Translations under genes and position numbers: made by a program | Assembly (NCBI GenBank): GCA_024752435.1 | Contig: CP103029.1 | Span: forward strand, 868,001 to 932,000 | DNA from: Allantophomopsis cytisporea | Lineage: Eukaryota; Ascomycota; Leotiomycetes; Phacidiales; Phacidiaceae | Length of the DNA stretch: 64,000 nt | Direction: 5' to 3' | The notes under the pieces: generated by a model | What the model was told of the DNA's origin: nothing | Seen by the model: the letters and a program-made list of their open reading frames with translations, nothing else | Databases searched by the model: none | Part shown: positions 1 through 13,000 of the stretch, piece after piece | How positions within the stretch are numbered: the first letter of the stretch is position 1 | Layout: each line of letters opens with the position of its first letter

Positions 1-3000
1 CATCAGGATATAAGCCTTTCCATTTATGGCGTATCATGAGTATTCATAGGCAGTGCTCAGTTCAAGCTAGTTCCTCTACTACGGCTTATTCTCACACCCT
101 GCGTTCCGCGCGCTAGGCAAAGGTCATGCATGGCATGGTATCTTACGACTTCGCGGAGCCATGGGTGCCTATGCCACGAACATCCTTGTATCATGCACAC
201 CCAATCTCCAAGGCTCTATAAGTTGAACGAATATCCTGATTGTATGAGAATGTTTGTAAGGAAATACTAACAAAGTATAACGAACATATGGTGAATAACT
301 AACCATCACATTGAGACTTGATTGAATCTTCATGAGAAGCGAAAAGTAGCATTAGTACATGACGATAGCATCCATATCCAGAGACTTTTGGACGGTAGGA
401 AATAAGGTAGCTGTAGTGTGGCTTTCGCGTGCGATCTTGAGCGCTTTGGGAGCTGGGCAAGTCCTAGTCCTCCATCATGAATAGGGTAATCCGCTCGTGG
501 CCAATTGCGGTTAATGTTGAGATTTTGACGCGGAAAAGCTGCCGTGGAGGATTGGAATTTGGTACTCTATCAAAACAACTAGGATACTTCCGTCGATATC
601 GCGAACATGAAATCCAAGTACTCACCGTGAAGTATTGGACCCCCAGAAAAAACACTTTCTCATGCTCACCATTTCCTCACTAATCCTCCGCTCCGTCCTT
701 GATTTCTCCGAGCAGTGCGTATTGACGTCAGTCCGTATTCAGAAGCTATCATTGTCATTCTCTGAAGTTATTCCGAGCTGCTTGCCAGATTCTCCGCAAC
801 TCATGCTGATGGATTATGAATCCTCACGCTGTACATAGTACCGCTCCAGAGGATTGTCTCGAGGGACCGCGGAGTTCCATACGAATACGAAGGTGGAGTC
901 AATAGGCTCCAGCGACTCGCAAGCTTTCCTTCCAATTTGTTTGCCCGGGAGCTTTGGATGCGCCTGAAGATTACTCGTTCTCTTCGAGCCTCTCGTGGTT
1001 GTTCTCCTTCGGGCTCGATCTACCCCCCTCCCAGCCAATCGCATGGGCAGTGCGAGTCACTGTCGCTGAGTTGGGAAAGGACCTGGACGGATGATGCGTA
1101 TGAGGTTAATGGATGTGATTATTCACCTGCGTGCAAACTTCTTCTAAAGATAGGATCTATGCCGTGGAGATGGGCAAAAGATGACATTATTGTAAATGAG
1201 CTGGCGGACAGAACTATCCGTGGATATTTTACTAGAGGGAAGGTCATTCTCGTCATTTGCTTGTACGGATCCGCGTGCAGGAGAGGTGATCGTTACGACG
1301 ATATCAATGATGAAGATGCTCAGTACTCAGTCTTCACTTTCCATTGCTCATATGTATAGTACATATTGTTTCGTATCATATGTAGAATATTGCGGTGCAG
1401 GGTAATCTGCGGAGGTGCGCCGAGAATATTGCACATTGGGCAAGGATGATTGTTAGTCCGTCGATCATTTACCTGGTACTTCATTGTATCCAGACAAAAT
1501 AATAATATCCTACATGCGCTTATGGAGACGCTCCATTGAAGTGCCCTTCGTGCTCATCTCTGCCGTTGAAATTGATGCCCTGTCAAGGTCAAGCCATACA
1601 CACCAGCACATTCGCAGAGCAGAGTAGAGAAGTTGAGTACGACTCTTTATTCTTATAGAGACAAGTATTCGGTTCCCCAGGATACTCGTCGATCAGCATG
1701 CGCTCATTTCCATAACAAGACTTATCTTACCTTTCCAAGCCCCATCGTTCAGGCTCATCTATATTATATTATTCATAGATTTCGAGTATACAAAGATGCT
1801 ACTTGAGTTTACCCCCAACATCCCACCGTCTCGCCCAACGCCCAACGCCCGCAAGACAGCCCAGACAGCCCAGACAGCACATGCCAATGCATCTACGCCT
1901 CGACATACAAACGGGTAGGCCGTGGTTTAGTAGCGCTCTAAAGACTACCTTACTAAGAAATCATTATGCGTTAGAGTTAGAAGCCTTCCATTGTTTGCTC
2001 ATAATGCTTAGTTAATTTCTTGACACTTCCTGGAAACTGAATATTCGGTGCTTATTTGAGAGAAGCGTAATATGGATTGAACGTGAATGCACACATCCTT
2101 TAAGAGAGCGGAATCGCTCCAAAGCTACACGTGCGGAAAGAGAACAAACGAGCTGGACGCTCTTGAGTATACGCATGTATTACATAGAATTTTCATATGG
2201 TGATATATGACTTGCGCTTAGGTTCGACGATCAGGATGTCAACATACCCAATCTGGGCACAGCCGATACCTCAACAGTCGATATTCTCGATAGGAAGGGT
2301 AAATGAACGAAGGCCTTCCCCCTTGTATTCACACAGGGCATCCCCAAGAATCCCAATGCTACATGAGAATTGTGACAAGTACGATCCCTAGTAAGCCGCA
2401 AAGCCGCACAGCCCAAAGCCCATCTTCTTTCTCGGCAACTGGACCATGGAGGTGGGCTCACCAGCCCAGCTTTCTTTCAGCTTACCCTGCCTTCCTCTCC
2501 TTCACCACAACATGCCCGCGGCACGTACCTCCACGATGTCCAGCGGGGACCAACGTGGCAAGCATTTATCGCTGAGACTTGGCTCGCTGGCATGGAAAGT
2601 CGTGACGGCGATGACGGTGGTGGGTTAGTGTTCAGTGTTCGAAGGTTCACGCCAAGGTACTGTACAAGATCGTGCGCGCACGGGAAGATACGATGTAGTA
2701 CACGCGATGGTTATGGGAGCAAGGATTTAGCCGTTGCTGTACGCTTTGGGGTGGATATGCTGGTAGGCTGTGGTGGACGATGGTGATGAAGGGGGGTTGA
2801 AAGCGAGGATATTGTAAACGAGCATCCGTGAGCTTCGTCTTTTCGTAGGAGGTGGTGATGGGCTTTTCAAATGCTATGGATGGGAAATTACTGCACGAGA
2901 TGGTGGCGGAGGTATCTCAGCACGCTCTTTTCTTTTTCCTCCTTTAAATGTTCTCCTTTATTTTGTTTTTGTTTTTTTTTTTTTTGGTTTATTTTGCTCC

Positions 3001-4180
3001 TGTCTGTCTGTCAGCACTCGGATACAGATAACGTCTGGTGTGGTCTCATGCTTGAGCCTTTCGCTTCGTAGCCAGCAAGACATATACATAACCATTGACG
3101 GCAAGGGTTCTTCTGCATAGCAAATCATCGTAGAGAGAGCCAGAGAAGTACTACTGACACCGTTTCGATTGCAACTTTTCACAAAGCTTGGCCATTCTTA
3201 TCTCCCTTAAGGGTGTCCGGGTAGATCGGCGACGTAGCAAGGCAGACGGGGGTTCAAGGCTTTTTTCAAAACATGAATAATATCCCCGGTCGAAGGGTGT
3301 ATATACATTATATATATATATAATATCACAGTACATCACAGTACTTACTTTTTCATGTACGTACTGTAGATTATCCAGGAAAAAGATGATATCTAATATA
3401 TCAACTCAATTAAGAGATCTTGATCTCGTGGCCAGGTGATGTAGATCTCAGATGGCGAATTGGGCACATCTTGATCCGTGTTTACTGAACTTCATACCTA
3501 GTGGGATGTTACTGAGGGCCCGCACTTCTCAATAACTTGTGGGGGGCTGTCAGTCTATGCTGCGAAGAATTAACCTTGTACTGACGACATATTCACGACG
3601 CCGTTGCTGGCACCATCAGTCCGTGCCGCAAACATAACAATGGCCATTCAACATTATTGATTCTAAAGGACTCTAGTCATTCCTCTTTACGTGTGTCCTT
3701 GAACTCTGCTCTGACATAACTGCTACTACAAGACCATACCAGTCCTTCTGAATGTTCGAACCTCATTTAGATTGTTTTTGTTGTTGCTGCTGTTGCTGTT
3801 GCTGTTGCTGATGCTGATGAGACTACTTCGTATACAAGCATGCGGAAGTTGTCGGGTTGTGCAGTGTCTTGTCTGCACTCCTTTTTTCGAGACGGCGAGA
3901 TTGTGTTCCGTGCTTGAACTCTCGATGAAGATGTATATATGTATGTCTCTGTGTGTAACACTCAATTACATCTGAATTGCCCAATTCATTCAGCCTGCAC
4001 ATACTGCCGGCTACTAACCTTCGTGTGTATGTACGGATATACATTGTACTTCATCCATTCTGCAACTAATTCCTCCTCTCGCTTCTCCAAACTCACCTCC
4101 ACTCCTTTTTCTGTCCCCCCTCCCATGTACTTACATACAAAGAAGCAATGCGAGTCTCTTCACATAGTGTATGTGTGTGG

Positions 4181-4220
4181 GTATGTATACATGTATATAT
4201 GTATGTATGTATGTATGTAC
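4181..4220. repeat. GTAT microsatellite
   Basis: Imperfect then perfect GTAT tandem repeat in the gene-free spacer, mixed with TATA steps. The whole neighbourhood (about 3.9-4.2 kb) is rich in GTATG/CATAC steps. No coding context. Confidence 0.8.
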
Positions 4221-4530
4221 ATGTGCGATAATCTACGAAAGAAGACAGTCATGTCATCTGCTGCTCCATGAATCATCTCGTAATTCTTCTATGGAAGGGC
4301 ACCCCCTGCCATACCGCTTGCGCCTGATGATACGTGTAAGGTCTCTCTACTCTACTTATCATGTGCGATTCTAGCCTGGATTGCTGTTGTGACCCAGCGA
4401 TATTCGATATATGCGCCTTTCCTGCAGCTGCCGTACCGCGCAGCCTTTTCTGCTTTTGTGGAAATTGTCTTGGGATCTTGTTGGGATGAGGATGAAAGTC
4501 GGTGCCTGTGATGCGAGAGGTAACGTCCCA

Positions 4531-4570
4531 TACCTAGGTAAGGTGAGGTAAGGTAAGGTAAGGTACCTCC
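4531..4570. repeat. GGTAA short tandem repeat
   Basis: A pentamer repeat of the type AGGTA(AGGTGAGGTAAGGT) that begins with the palindrome TACCTAGGTA and closes with GGTACC. It could pair partly with itself. A related GGTGA run (GTGAGGTGAGGTGAGGT) lies near 24464-24479 upstream of the Cmr1-type regulator. Confidence 0.7.
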
Positions 4571-6630
4571 TACCGAGGTCCTGCCTGTACATCTGGGAGA
4601 GGGAATCTCTTCATCTCATTCGCGTCCGGATAGGAGGTATTTATTCATCACAGGCATCTGTGTCTGCACATACAGGGACTCGGAATACTTCCCCTGCCGA
4701 GGTTTGGCTGTGAGGGGTGAGAGAGGGTAGAGAGGATCAATCAATAAGGTATCTTGTATCTATACCAGCGAAGGAATTCCTTCAGCCTTAATTCATGATG
4801 AAAACCCTCCGTGCACTGCAACCCTATGTCCCCTTGTAATTTGGGCCGCCGCTGTCAATAAATGAGTGGACATAGATGTATCTATCCCATCTTGGCATCT
4901 ACCATCGAACTCGCTCTAATTCTCCAGCGAAGCATCAGTCCATGGTGTTAAGATTGCAGTGATATATCCCATCCACAAAGAGAAGCAGGTTGACTGCTGA
5001 ACAGTCTTAGATATATGTGCACACATAGAGTACGAAAGAGGCTGGCTAGGAGAGTGAGTAGCACAAAATGTACTTTGTACCTGGTCCACACAGCGTCTCC
5101 ATCAATTCTGGCGCAGAAGTACATGCGTATCTTGCGCTGCATAAATACCAGACATTCATAAGTACCTTGTGTATGTATTACAATGCCTCCCTGGTGCTAT
5201 TGGTCTCGATCCTTGGCCGAGTGATGACTGAACAATCTCTGGGGATCGGAGGCGCTGTTAGGACACATCTGAAGGGCGCACATCGCCTCACGAAGAGCTC
5301 CAGTAGATAATACTTGTGTAAGTAATCAAGTGGCGCATGCTACGCTACAATATAGAACTTCATCCTCATGCGATGGCATGCTGCAATACCGTGGATACCC
5401 GGCTTGGGGAGTAATGGGGCCCTGGTTTACCAGTGGAATGCAACACAAATCACCAAGCACATTCTAGAACTCTTATTTATACTTTACCACCATCGATATC
5501 TCGCCTCGAATATCAAGGAGCGATCGATATGTTTGTTCATAATCTCACGTTGTGGTAATATGCGATTGGTGTTCTCATCGAGGCCATTTCGGAATTGCTA
5601 CTTTTTTTTACGTTGTGAGGCGGAGATCCACCATCTGATTATCATGCTTTTCTTCTTGTTCTAAGCCTTTTCTCCGAGCTGCCACATGTGACTGATATCA
5701 AGGCCGCTGAAGATCTTTCTAAAAGATAAATGATATTTTGTGAGCATAAATGGGTATGGAATACTGGATTTGTATTCCTATTTTATTCTTATTTTATTCT
5801 TATCTTATGTTTTCTGTTGCTGTTTTGCGGCCATCGTCGGTGATGGGGTCTTGAACAAATACATCGAGCGAGAACTATGGTGATAAATGAAATAGATGAA
5901 ATAGATGAAAAAAATACACCAGTCGCCATAGTAAGCATATTCGAAAGTCTAGATCATGTTGAAAGATTTGACGGCGTAATGGTCAAGGGTGATGCCACGA
6001 TTATTGTACTTAACAGTAGTTTTCTAAACTTTCATTGTCATGAATATCCTCACTGTTAGGTGACTACTCATATGACATATTGCTTTGTTATCTGTCCGGT
6101 CTTATATCAGTTCATTATTCTCATTATCCTCGTCATCCCTCTGATTCTTCTCCCGTTGTGCCCTCGATTCTCCATGTCCATATCCATATCCATATCCATA
6201 CCTAACAAACTTCATGACTTGAATATACACTAGGATTTAGACTCCGGATTCGTTCAACTTTGAATGGAGGTATCGTAGATTAAGATGCCGCCATTGACAC
6301 CGGACGAAAAGAGGCGCCCTTTGAATACCTAATACATACCTGTTTATCTTCGCGATGGCCTCTGTTTTGCTGATGTAGGTACAATATCACGTTGATTTTG
6401 ATGATATTGCTTCCAATACGCAGCAGACTCGAAGTCACGACTTACGGCCGACCTACCCGCTACCTCCACTACCAGCAAATGTCACCCACCATAATTCTCC
6501 GTAACATCTATGGACATGAATCAATCATTCATCAAGTATCCATTTGATTCGTACCAACGTCCTTTACTCTCGACACTCTTACTCTAACTCTTATTATTGA
6601 ATAGATAGCCTTGAGGATAGGTAATTAATA

Positions 6631-6654
6631 TCTATCTATCTATCTATCTATCTA
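6631..6654. repeat. TATC microsatellite
   Basis: Perfect TATC tetranucleotide repeat of six units inside the upstream region of the AflR-type regulator. Confidence 0.85.
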
Positions 6655-7206
6655 TTCATCTATACTAACTGCGTCTAATTCACTCAATCGTTCATTCGCC
6701 TATTCCTCCAAAAATACACCAGTCAAAGGCGCGTGTATCTATTGATCGACCGTTCTTTCGAAATGCATCCAACATTTCCATGGCCCAACTCACGAAAGCT
6801 CATCTTCAAACATCTGATCCGCTCGATTCCTCATCTTCTCAACCTAATGCTGCTTTGACGTGAAGCTACGGCCTTTTCGGCCTTCCTTCATCTAGATCCA
6901 CATCAGCATCCATTGAACGGAGAGATCATAGCACATCACATACTTTGGTACTAACTGCCTAATTAGGTTGTTCCGAGTTGAAAGTGGCATATTCACTCAC
7001 TGCACTCTGCAATACATGGCTTGGCCCATCGAGAGACCTGAGTGAGCGAGCACCTCATCATTCGTGCTCATCACTCATCTCACTGACTCTTCCTCCTATC
7101 TAGATACCTGCCCCTACATGCCCAATTTCAGTCAAATCAATCGATTCATCGATCAATCGGTCAATCAATCAATCAGGAGAATCAGTTCTATCAGGTCTGT
7201 CAGGTC

Positions 7207-7235
<29 letters not shown>
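7207..7235. repeat. ATA microsatellite
   Basis: Perfect AAT/ATA trinucleotide run of about ten units, followed by ACA/ATA-type decay. It lies in the presumed leader of the regulator at 8737. In one frame it would encode a poly-isoleucine stretch, which argues that the overlapping short frame is not a gene. Confidence 0.85.
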
Positions 7236-7238
<3 letters not shown>

Positions 7239-7286
7239 CAATAACCACCATAAATAATTTATCAACTATGTCGATCGAATCACTCA

Positions 7287-7355
7287 GTAAGTTCTACTTT
7301 CTTTCTACTTAATTAATACTGACTTATTATTGTTACCCACGACCATTCTCCATAG
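7287..7355 (+). other. Candidate leader intron with upstream ORF
   Basis: A consensus donor GTAAGT (7287-7292), a consensus branch site TACTGAC (7317-7323) and an acceptor CATAG ending at 7355 make a 69-bp intron of the usual size for this genome. It starts 19 nt after an ATG (7268). If it is spliced, the ATG opens an upstream frame of nine codons that ends at TAG soon after the junction. The intron is on the same strand as the regulator 1.4 kb downstream, and no coding exon fits around it, so a 5' leader intron is the simplest reading. A chance match cannot be excluded. Confidence 0.4.
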
Positions 7356-7849
7356 TCCATAATTAGTCTATGATCCAACTTATCATCATCGTCTCTCTCT
7401 GTCTCTCATCCAGGTCTCCGCCCACATACAGAGAAATATAGAGAAAGAGGGAGAGAGAGGAGAATGAGAGAGGAGAACAGATACAGAGCCCTTCATACCC
7501 CTTCATACCCCTTCAGGTCCCTTCAGAAATCCCCGCTGCCAATCATGCACTGGATCCTCTTTTTGTCCTTTCACATCATATCACCGCTCTTTCATACTAC
7601 CTTACTACTCTCTTCCCACATATTACCAACACTAAACTAACAACCCCAACCCATCGATCCTCACAAACACCCACCTACCACATACAAAAGACCCCCATCT
7701 CCACCATCCTACGTACTTGGCATGTCGCTCACCAAGCACCAAGAACTCTCAGATGTATCCATAGCCATAGCCTTAAGCTATCTGTACTACGCAGTATCGA
7801 GCCAGTCATTATGAGCTTATTTTTCTGACCTCCTCCTCTCACACCCCCC

Positions 7850-7872
7850 CTCCTCCTCCTCCTCCTCCTCCC
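7850..7872. repeat. CTC microsatellite
   Basis: Perfect CTC/CCT trinucleotide run of about seven units preceded by a C7 tract, in the presumed leader of the AflR-type regulator. Confidence 0.85.
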
Positions 7873-8736
7873 TGGTCATCAAGCTGTCGAACTGCCGTTG
7901 GTAATAGTCCCTTTCAAATTATATGCTGACTGTTACCAATTAAATCTCATGACAAGCTCCTACTTACTGCTACATTGAGACTACCCATATACAGTAGTAG
8001 AAGTGTTTATTCGCGAATCAAATCAGTGGGAAATTCCAGAGGGAAATCGGAGAAAACGAAGGGGAATTAGCACATCACAGCTCATTCACACCATCTCTTC
8101 TCACCTACATACATCCAACACTCAGTCATATCCCCGATAGCTTCTCCTTCTTATATTTATACTTCTTCATCTTCATCTTTTCGTCTCTCTTCCATTGTCG
8201 AATTCTGAAAAGTCCAAAGCAAAAAGCCAAATGCTACAAGCGACCTGGCCCTGCAGGGTTACGCAATAAAAAATAAACAAGAGTTCACTGGATTTACAGC
8301 ACCGGCGAAAAGGTACCTTAACCCCATCACCTATCATACATACATCACCTGCTGCAAAAGCCCCGGCCAATACCAAACAGACCTTTACCTGCCTATTTCT
8401 TCTACTTCTCATAAGACTTACTTGTATTTCGAATTCGAATCCCTCCTATCCTATACACATCTACTTCCCTCTCGCCGATTGTTTTGGTCGACTTCAGCAA
8501 CTTAATATCGAGTCGCCAGATGTAGAATCCCTTCTTTATCTTGGAGATGTTCTCTCGAATCCCTTGAATACCAGCCTGTTTCTTGCAAAACCCCTTCGTT
8601 TTATTTACGAAATTAGACTCCAATTCCCCATTTTTCTGTGTGTCCGTGTTCTCTTCCCTTTCGGAAACAGGTTCATTCTCGTATTTAATCAATATCCTTG
8701 GTCGATCTTACGGGTAGAATCTTCGATTTCCACCAA

Positions 8737-10035
8737 ATGTCCTACATCGACGATTCTTTCAATGCTCAGCGCTTCGAAGCTTCTTCCTCGAGCACAACAA
8801 CAACCACCCCTCCTACCAAGCCACGGCAATCGAGACTGAGAGCCTCGTGCGATGGCTGCTTTCTTGCAAAAGTCAAATGTTCAAAGGCACGGCCAATATG
8901 TGCACGATGCTTAGCATGCGGGGCGGATTGTAAATACAGTCCGTCATCAAGAGCAGGAAAACCAAGGTCAGATGGCAGTAAGGGTAGCCAAACCAACCTT
9001 AATACCATGACCAGCAACATCGATGTATCAATGGCAGAAGACGTTCAGATGGCATCATATACTGTTCAACATCCAATATCGCCCAATGGTGACAATAAAG
9101 GCCCAACTTTCACCCTCGATACAGACTGGTCGAAGCTCTCTTCATCAGAGTCTCACGATCGAATGTCCCGTCATTCCCTCCCAGCAAGTCTCACGCCTTC
9201 CAATACCCCTCCGGAAGGCGATTCTAACATACCTCCAAATGGAGTGCATGGCGATTTCGATTCCTTTGCTTGGAACCATGTCTCAAGGCCCGAAGTCGCG
9301 CCTCCCTTCCTCTCCTATCCAAACCCGCACCCCACGCCCAATCCCCCGGGAAATGCATCTATCCCAAGGTCCAAATCCATGGTCGACGTGCCCCCAGCAT
9401 TAGCGCCCTGGTTTGAAGCGCAACAAGACTTCCAGGCCTTCCAGCACCTCCAAGGAGGCGCCATGTCGCCGAATACGTTGTACGCGCACACGATGCAGAA
9501 GACAGCGGCGTGCACGTGCTTCGCAACCTGTTTGCAGGCATTGCAGGCGCTGCACAACGGCTCGTCGCCGCAAGTTGTGCCGCCGTTCGACGTGGTGTTG
9601 ACCGTCAACCGGCGTGCCGTCGAGTCGTGTTCTATGATGCTCAACTGCCCAAAGTGCCTGTCAAAGTCAGGTGCCTCTACGTCCACCATGCTCCTCGCTA
9701 CCGTCATTGGCAAGATCATGTCCTTCTATCGCGCCGCCTCCCAGTCTTACTTCGGCTTTAATCCTAATCCCCAGTTACCTTCTGTCTCGCCTCTTCCCCT
9801 CACTTTCGGCACGTACCGCGTTGCGGGCGAGGATGGCCGCTGGCTCGAGATGGAAATCCTCCTCCGCGAACTCCGTAAATTGGAAGAGCTCTTTGGCAAA
9901 TTCCAGGAGACGTGCAGGAAGCTGGATATGGAGGATGATTTGGGCGTTAATAACGCGCTTACAAGTTATCTAGGTCAGAGTTTGCATTTTACTTATGAGG
10001 TGTTGAATATGCAGAAGGAGGCCAGCTTCTCCTGA
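8737..10035 (+). CDS. AflR-type Zn2Cys6 transcription factor
   Basis: Nuclear DNA-binding regulator of 432 residues with no intron seen. A fungal binuclear zinc cluster lies at residues 38-65, with the six cysteines C38, C41, C48, C55, C58 and C65 (an extra C61 is present). It is preceded by a basic stretch and followed by a Ser/Pro/Thr-rich linker. A cysteine-bearing C-terminal region from about residue 245, with CTCFATCLQALQALH, resembles the AflR-type regulatory domain. I chose the ATG at 8737 because it is the first ATG in the frame and has a good context (CACCAAATG). The frame itself opens slightly earlier, without an ATG. Its neighbours on the right are melanin genes, and Botrytis is reported to carry further Zn2Cys6 regulators beside melanin genes, so a role in that pathway is likely but inferred. 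The family assignment is firm. The target genes are unknown. Confidence 0.88.
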   Translation: MSYIDDSFNAQRFEASSSSTTTTTPPTKPRQSRLRASCDGCFLAKVKCSKARPICARCLACGADCKYSPSSRAGKPRSDGSKGSQTNLNTMTSNIDVSMAEDVQMASYTVQHPISPNGDNKGPTFTLDTDWSKLSSSESHDRMSRHSLPASLTPSNTPPEGDSNIPPNGVHGDFDSFAWNHVSRPEVAPPFLSYPNPHPTPNPPGNASIPRSKSMVDVPPALAPWFEAQQDFQAFQHLQGGAMSPNTLYAHTMQKTAACTCFATCLQALQALHNGSSPQVVPPFDVVLTVNRRAVESCSMMLNCPKCLSKSGASTSTMLLATVIGKIMSFYRAASQSYFGFNPNPQLPSVSPLPLTFGTYRVAGEDGRWLEMEILLRELRKLEELFGKFQETCRKLDMEDDLGVNNALTSYLGQSLHFTYEVLNMQKEASFS

Positions 10036-13000
10036 AGTGGAGGATGAATGACGACAAATAGTCGTCCCTTTTTATTCACCTGTTTGGACGGAATGGCATT
10101 GATATTGTGGGGATATGGGAGTACTGAAAGGGGACTGCGGGATTTGTTCACGTTATCTCTACTGATATTGCGCATCTTTTTCCTATCCAGATATATATTG
10201 ACGTCAGCTTGTGCTGCTTCTGCTTCAGCCAGCGAGTCTTGCATGTTTTATCATTTTATTCTTCTTCTGCGATGGACGTGGTTGCTATAGGTCATTGTGA
10301 ATTTCTAATGCTTGATAATGGTCTTGCGTTGGTCTTGAGAAGGAATTGCTTGAACACGTTACGGATGTTCTAAGCTCCTCTGCCCCCTTCCACTCTTCGA
10401 TCTTCTCTACATCCTCCGCGCCTTTAGTACCTCACCAACCCTTGGTTTGGGCGCTCTGTACGGTAGAGGAAGCTTGGAGTTTGATGAGATCTAAATACTT
10501 AAATGAAAGCGATCAAATTCAATATGCAATTTCCATTCAATTTCAAGTCACTGTTTCATGCCAGTTAACCATACTTAGCCTAATAACCCTCCCTGGCGCC
10601 ACCAGATCTTCCCAGATCTCCACAACAAGCTTGCGCAACACAAGATACCGCCACTATCCTCGCCTCAAAATGCACTACAAAAATCACACTTACTACGTAT
10701 TATGTGAACACCTCTCCTCGCTCAGCGTCCCCCAAATCTCCCGAACTAGAGCATAAGTCATGAACGAACTAGTGCCTGGTCCACACGAGATCATCCATAT
10801 TCACATGATTCCAGCAAACATATAATTAACTAACCCTGTGGAGTGAATACGTATTCCAGCAGCCTGTGCAAGCTCCGCCACGTAATCAGTCAGTACAGGC
10901 GCAGGATCTAGTCGCAATAAGCTGAGAGCACGGTTTTGGCATTGCGGGGATAATGGGCTTGAATGAAGCAGGAAATAAATGAAAGAGAGTTATGGACTAC
11001 ATCCTGCGTTGTAAGACCACAACGTGCAACGATGCACTGCAGAAAATAATAGACCCGACGGGTATACTTGGTGAGCACACTTCGGAAGTCAAACCTCCCA
11101 TGAGAGCAGCGCGCAAGTGAGTATGGAAAGCAATATTTGAGATGCAGGAATGCGCTCGTGCGTCATCATTGTTAGGTCCAGGTTGTGAGTACTTTGTCCG
11201 TCGACAATAATATCGTCGTGCTCTACACCCGACCTTTGCGGTTAGATATCTGGGGATACTCCGCGCCAAGGCATTGGATTCGCTGGGGGGCTTCGAACGG
11301 TGCGTCTAGACCACAGGAACCTTTTATTTGTGATTAGTCAAAATAAGCGTTTATGCTGATTATCTTTGACCTCAATTGTGATGCGGGGGATGTATTGTGA
11401 GGTGGGGAAGAGCAGGGGGGGCGATAGTTTGAGAGAACGGTGAGGGTGAGAATGAGAACAAGAACGAGAACGAGAACAAGAACGAGAGATATGCTTCTAT
11501 TTGCATTCATGTTGTCATTGTTGCCGTCATTGTCATGTTGATTTGATATTAAGGCAAATTTGCGGAGAAGTCTCTTCCTGGACTGCGCGCTTCGGTGGTC
11601 CATCGTATTCGCGCTCTCTCAACAGGCATTGTGTATGGTTACCGCCATAGTGGGGATTACCCTGCCATAGGGCTGTGAGATTTCTAGTACACCATTACGG
11701 GATGAGATCTGTTTCGATACTGATAATAAACAACATCATTCAACAATGACGCCTTCTCGGCCGACCTCTGGATGGACTGGTTTCGAGAAGTACGTAAGGT
11801 AGAGAGGATGTAGATGTTGCCATGGTTTCTTTCTCCTATCGATAAGGAGCAAGCTTAGACAAGGTAGATATAGGTAAGCTACATATTCATCGTCCATACA
11901 TACAAACGTCCACCCGTACATACATTCAATACTCTATCAACGTTTGGTGATCACTGCCTCAACCCCCCATTTATGACGCAAACACAAGGTACAAGCCTCG
12001 AAATATACATTGCGCTTGTAACGAAGTACGTCTCAGACCCCTGGTTTCACTGAGAAACCAGAAAGCTATCAACTCGCATACATGAGTTGCTCTCCATATC
12101 TATCAACCTTTGCATACCGTACGCGCGTTCCTCCTATTACTACAAGATTGCCACAACAAGGCAATAAGATTGCATCACGAGCCCCACCCAGATGACCGTC
12201 TCAGACGGCTTGCGGCAGTGTGAGGACCCGATACGGATACGTTGAAGTATCGAGTTCTTGGAAGGTACATAGTATGTACATACATGTAGATGTAACACTG
12301 CTTCTTCTTTCTCTTGAAGCACCTCGCCTCGTCCTGCCTTGCCGCACATCTCTCATCACAGATTTCACCTTGAACACAAGATGCGAGCACATGCTGTGCA
12401 ACGCCTGCGTCGGGTCATCCACGATGGTGGATCTGGGATGGTAACGCTGCACGGCGCTTCACGTGAGAGACTGTATGCATAGGGATCCCAGCATACTCTT
12501 TTCTGACATCGCTCTCCATATCTCCACATCACCCAGCCCTATATATCTTCTATGAGCATATCCCTGCACAAAACAGATCGACTCCTCGGAATCACTGTCT
12601 TGTGTCTCTCCCCTCTTGTTCGCCATCGCTACCACATGCTGGCTGAAATTTCAAATGCGAGTGGTCGACATGGTGCGGCACGCTGAGTGAGGCTGAGGTG
12701 AGATGACTTCTCGTCCAACACGATGCCTAGTCGGCATTTAGACTATGCAGTGTAGTTGTCTCGTAGGGCTGAGTTTCGTAACATGCGGTGTCTATTTTGC
12801 ACGATAGGCTATCATGTCGTCGATCTGACTTGAAGGTCTTGAAAAGAATCACCCAACGTCGTTCAAGTTTAACCGCGAATATCCTATCTCCGGTTTCCAA
12901 TCTCCATTCATTGAACCACCGAAGCGGAGCAAATCCCTAGCTGAGATCCTAGCTGAGATCAGCTTGGATTCGAAACACTGCGTTGCTTTGTTCTTCAGTG

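Larger units (their letters stand above)
1..6100. other. Gene-free spacer, left edge
   Basis: I see no supportable gene here. The open frames are short (the longest is 140 codons at 937-1359), overlap on both strands and match no family I know. Local repeats include three copies of an AGACAGCCC unit near 1853-1880, a T-rich run near 2963-2986, a TTG/CTG run near 3779-3819, a GTAT run at 4181-4220 and a GGTAA run at 4531-4570. A polyketide synthase, the expected partner of the melanin genes further right, is not in this stretch: no long frame exists in any of the six readings. An RNA gene could be missed. Confidence 0.6.
6100..8736 (+). promoter_or_regulatory. Long pyrimidine-rich upstream region of the AflR-type gene
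   Basis: About 2.6 kb directly upstream of the regulator at 8737 is poor in G and rich in C, T and A on the + strand, and holds no plausible gene. It carries many microsatellites: CCATAT (6178-6200), TATC (6631-6654), ATA (7207-7235), a CTTCATACCC decamer (7491-7520) and CTC (7850-7872). A well-formed intron is visible at 7287-7355. Pyrimidine-rich, G-poor leaders are typical of fungal promoters and 5' untranslated regions. The length, strand bias and intron suggest a transcript leader longer than 1.4 kb. That is inference; no transcription start could be fixed. Confidence 0.4.

Noticed and set aside
937..1359. 140-codon frame on the + strand
   Set aside because: No recognisable motif and two other frames overlap. 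Not supported.
11280..11300. GTTCGAAGCC on the - strand, like a tRNA B box
   Set aside because: Flanking bases do not form a T stem; no cloverleaf could be built.
12955..12985. GTTTCGAATCC on the - strand, like a tRNA B box
   Set aside because: The flanks do not pair into a T stem, and no A box or acceptor stem could be found at the right distance.
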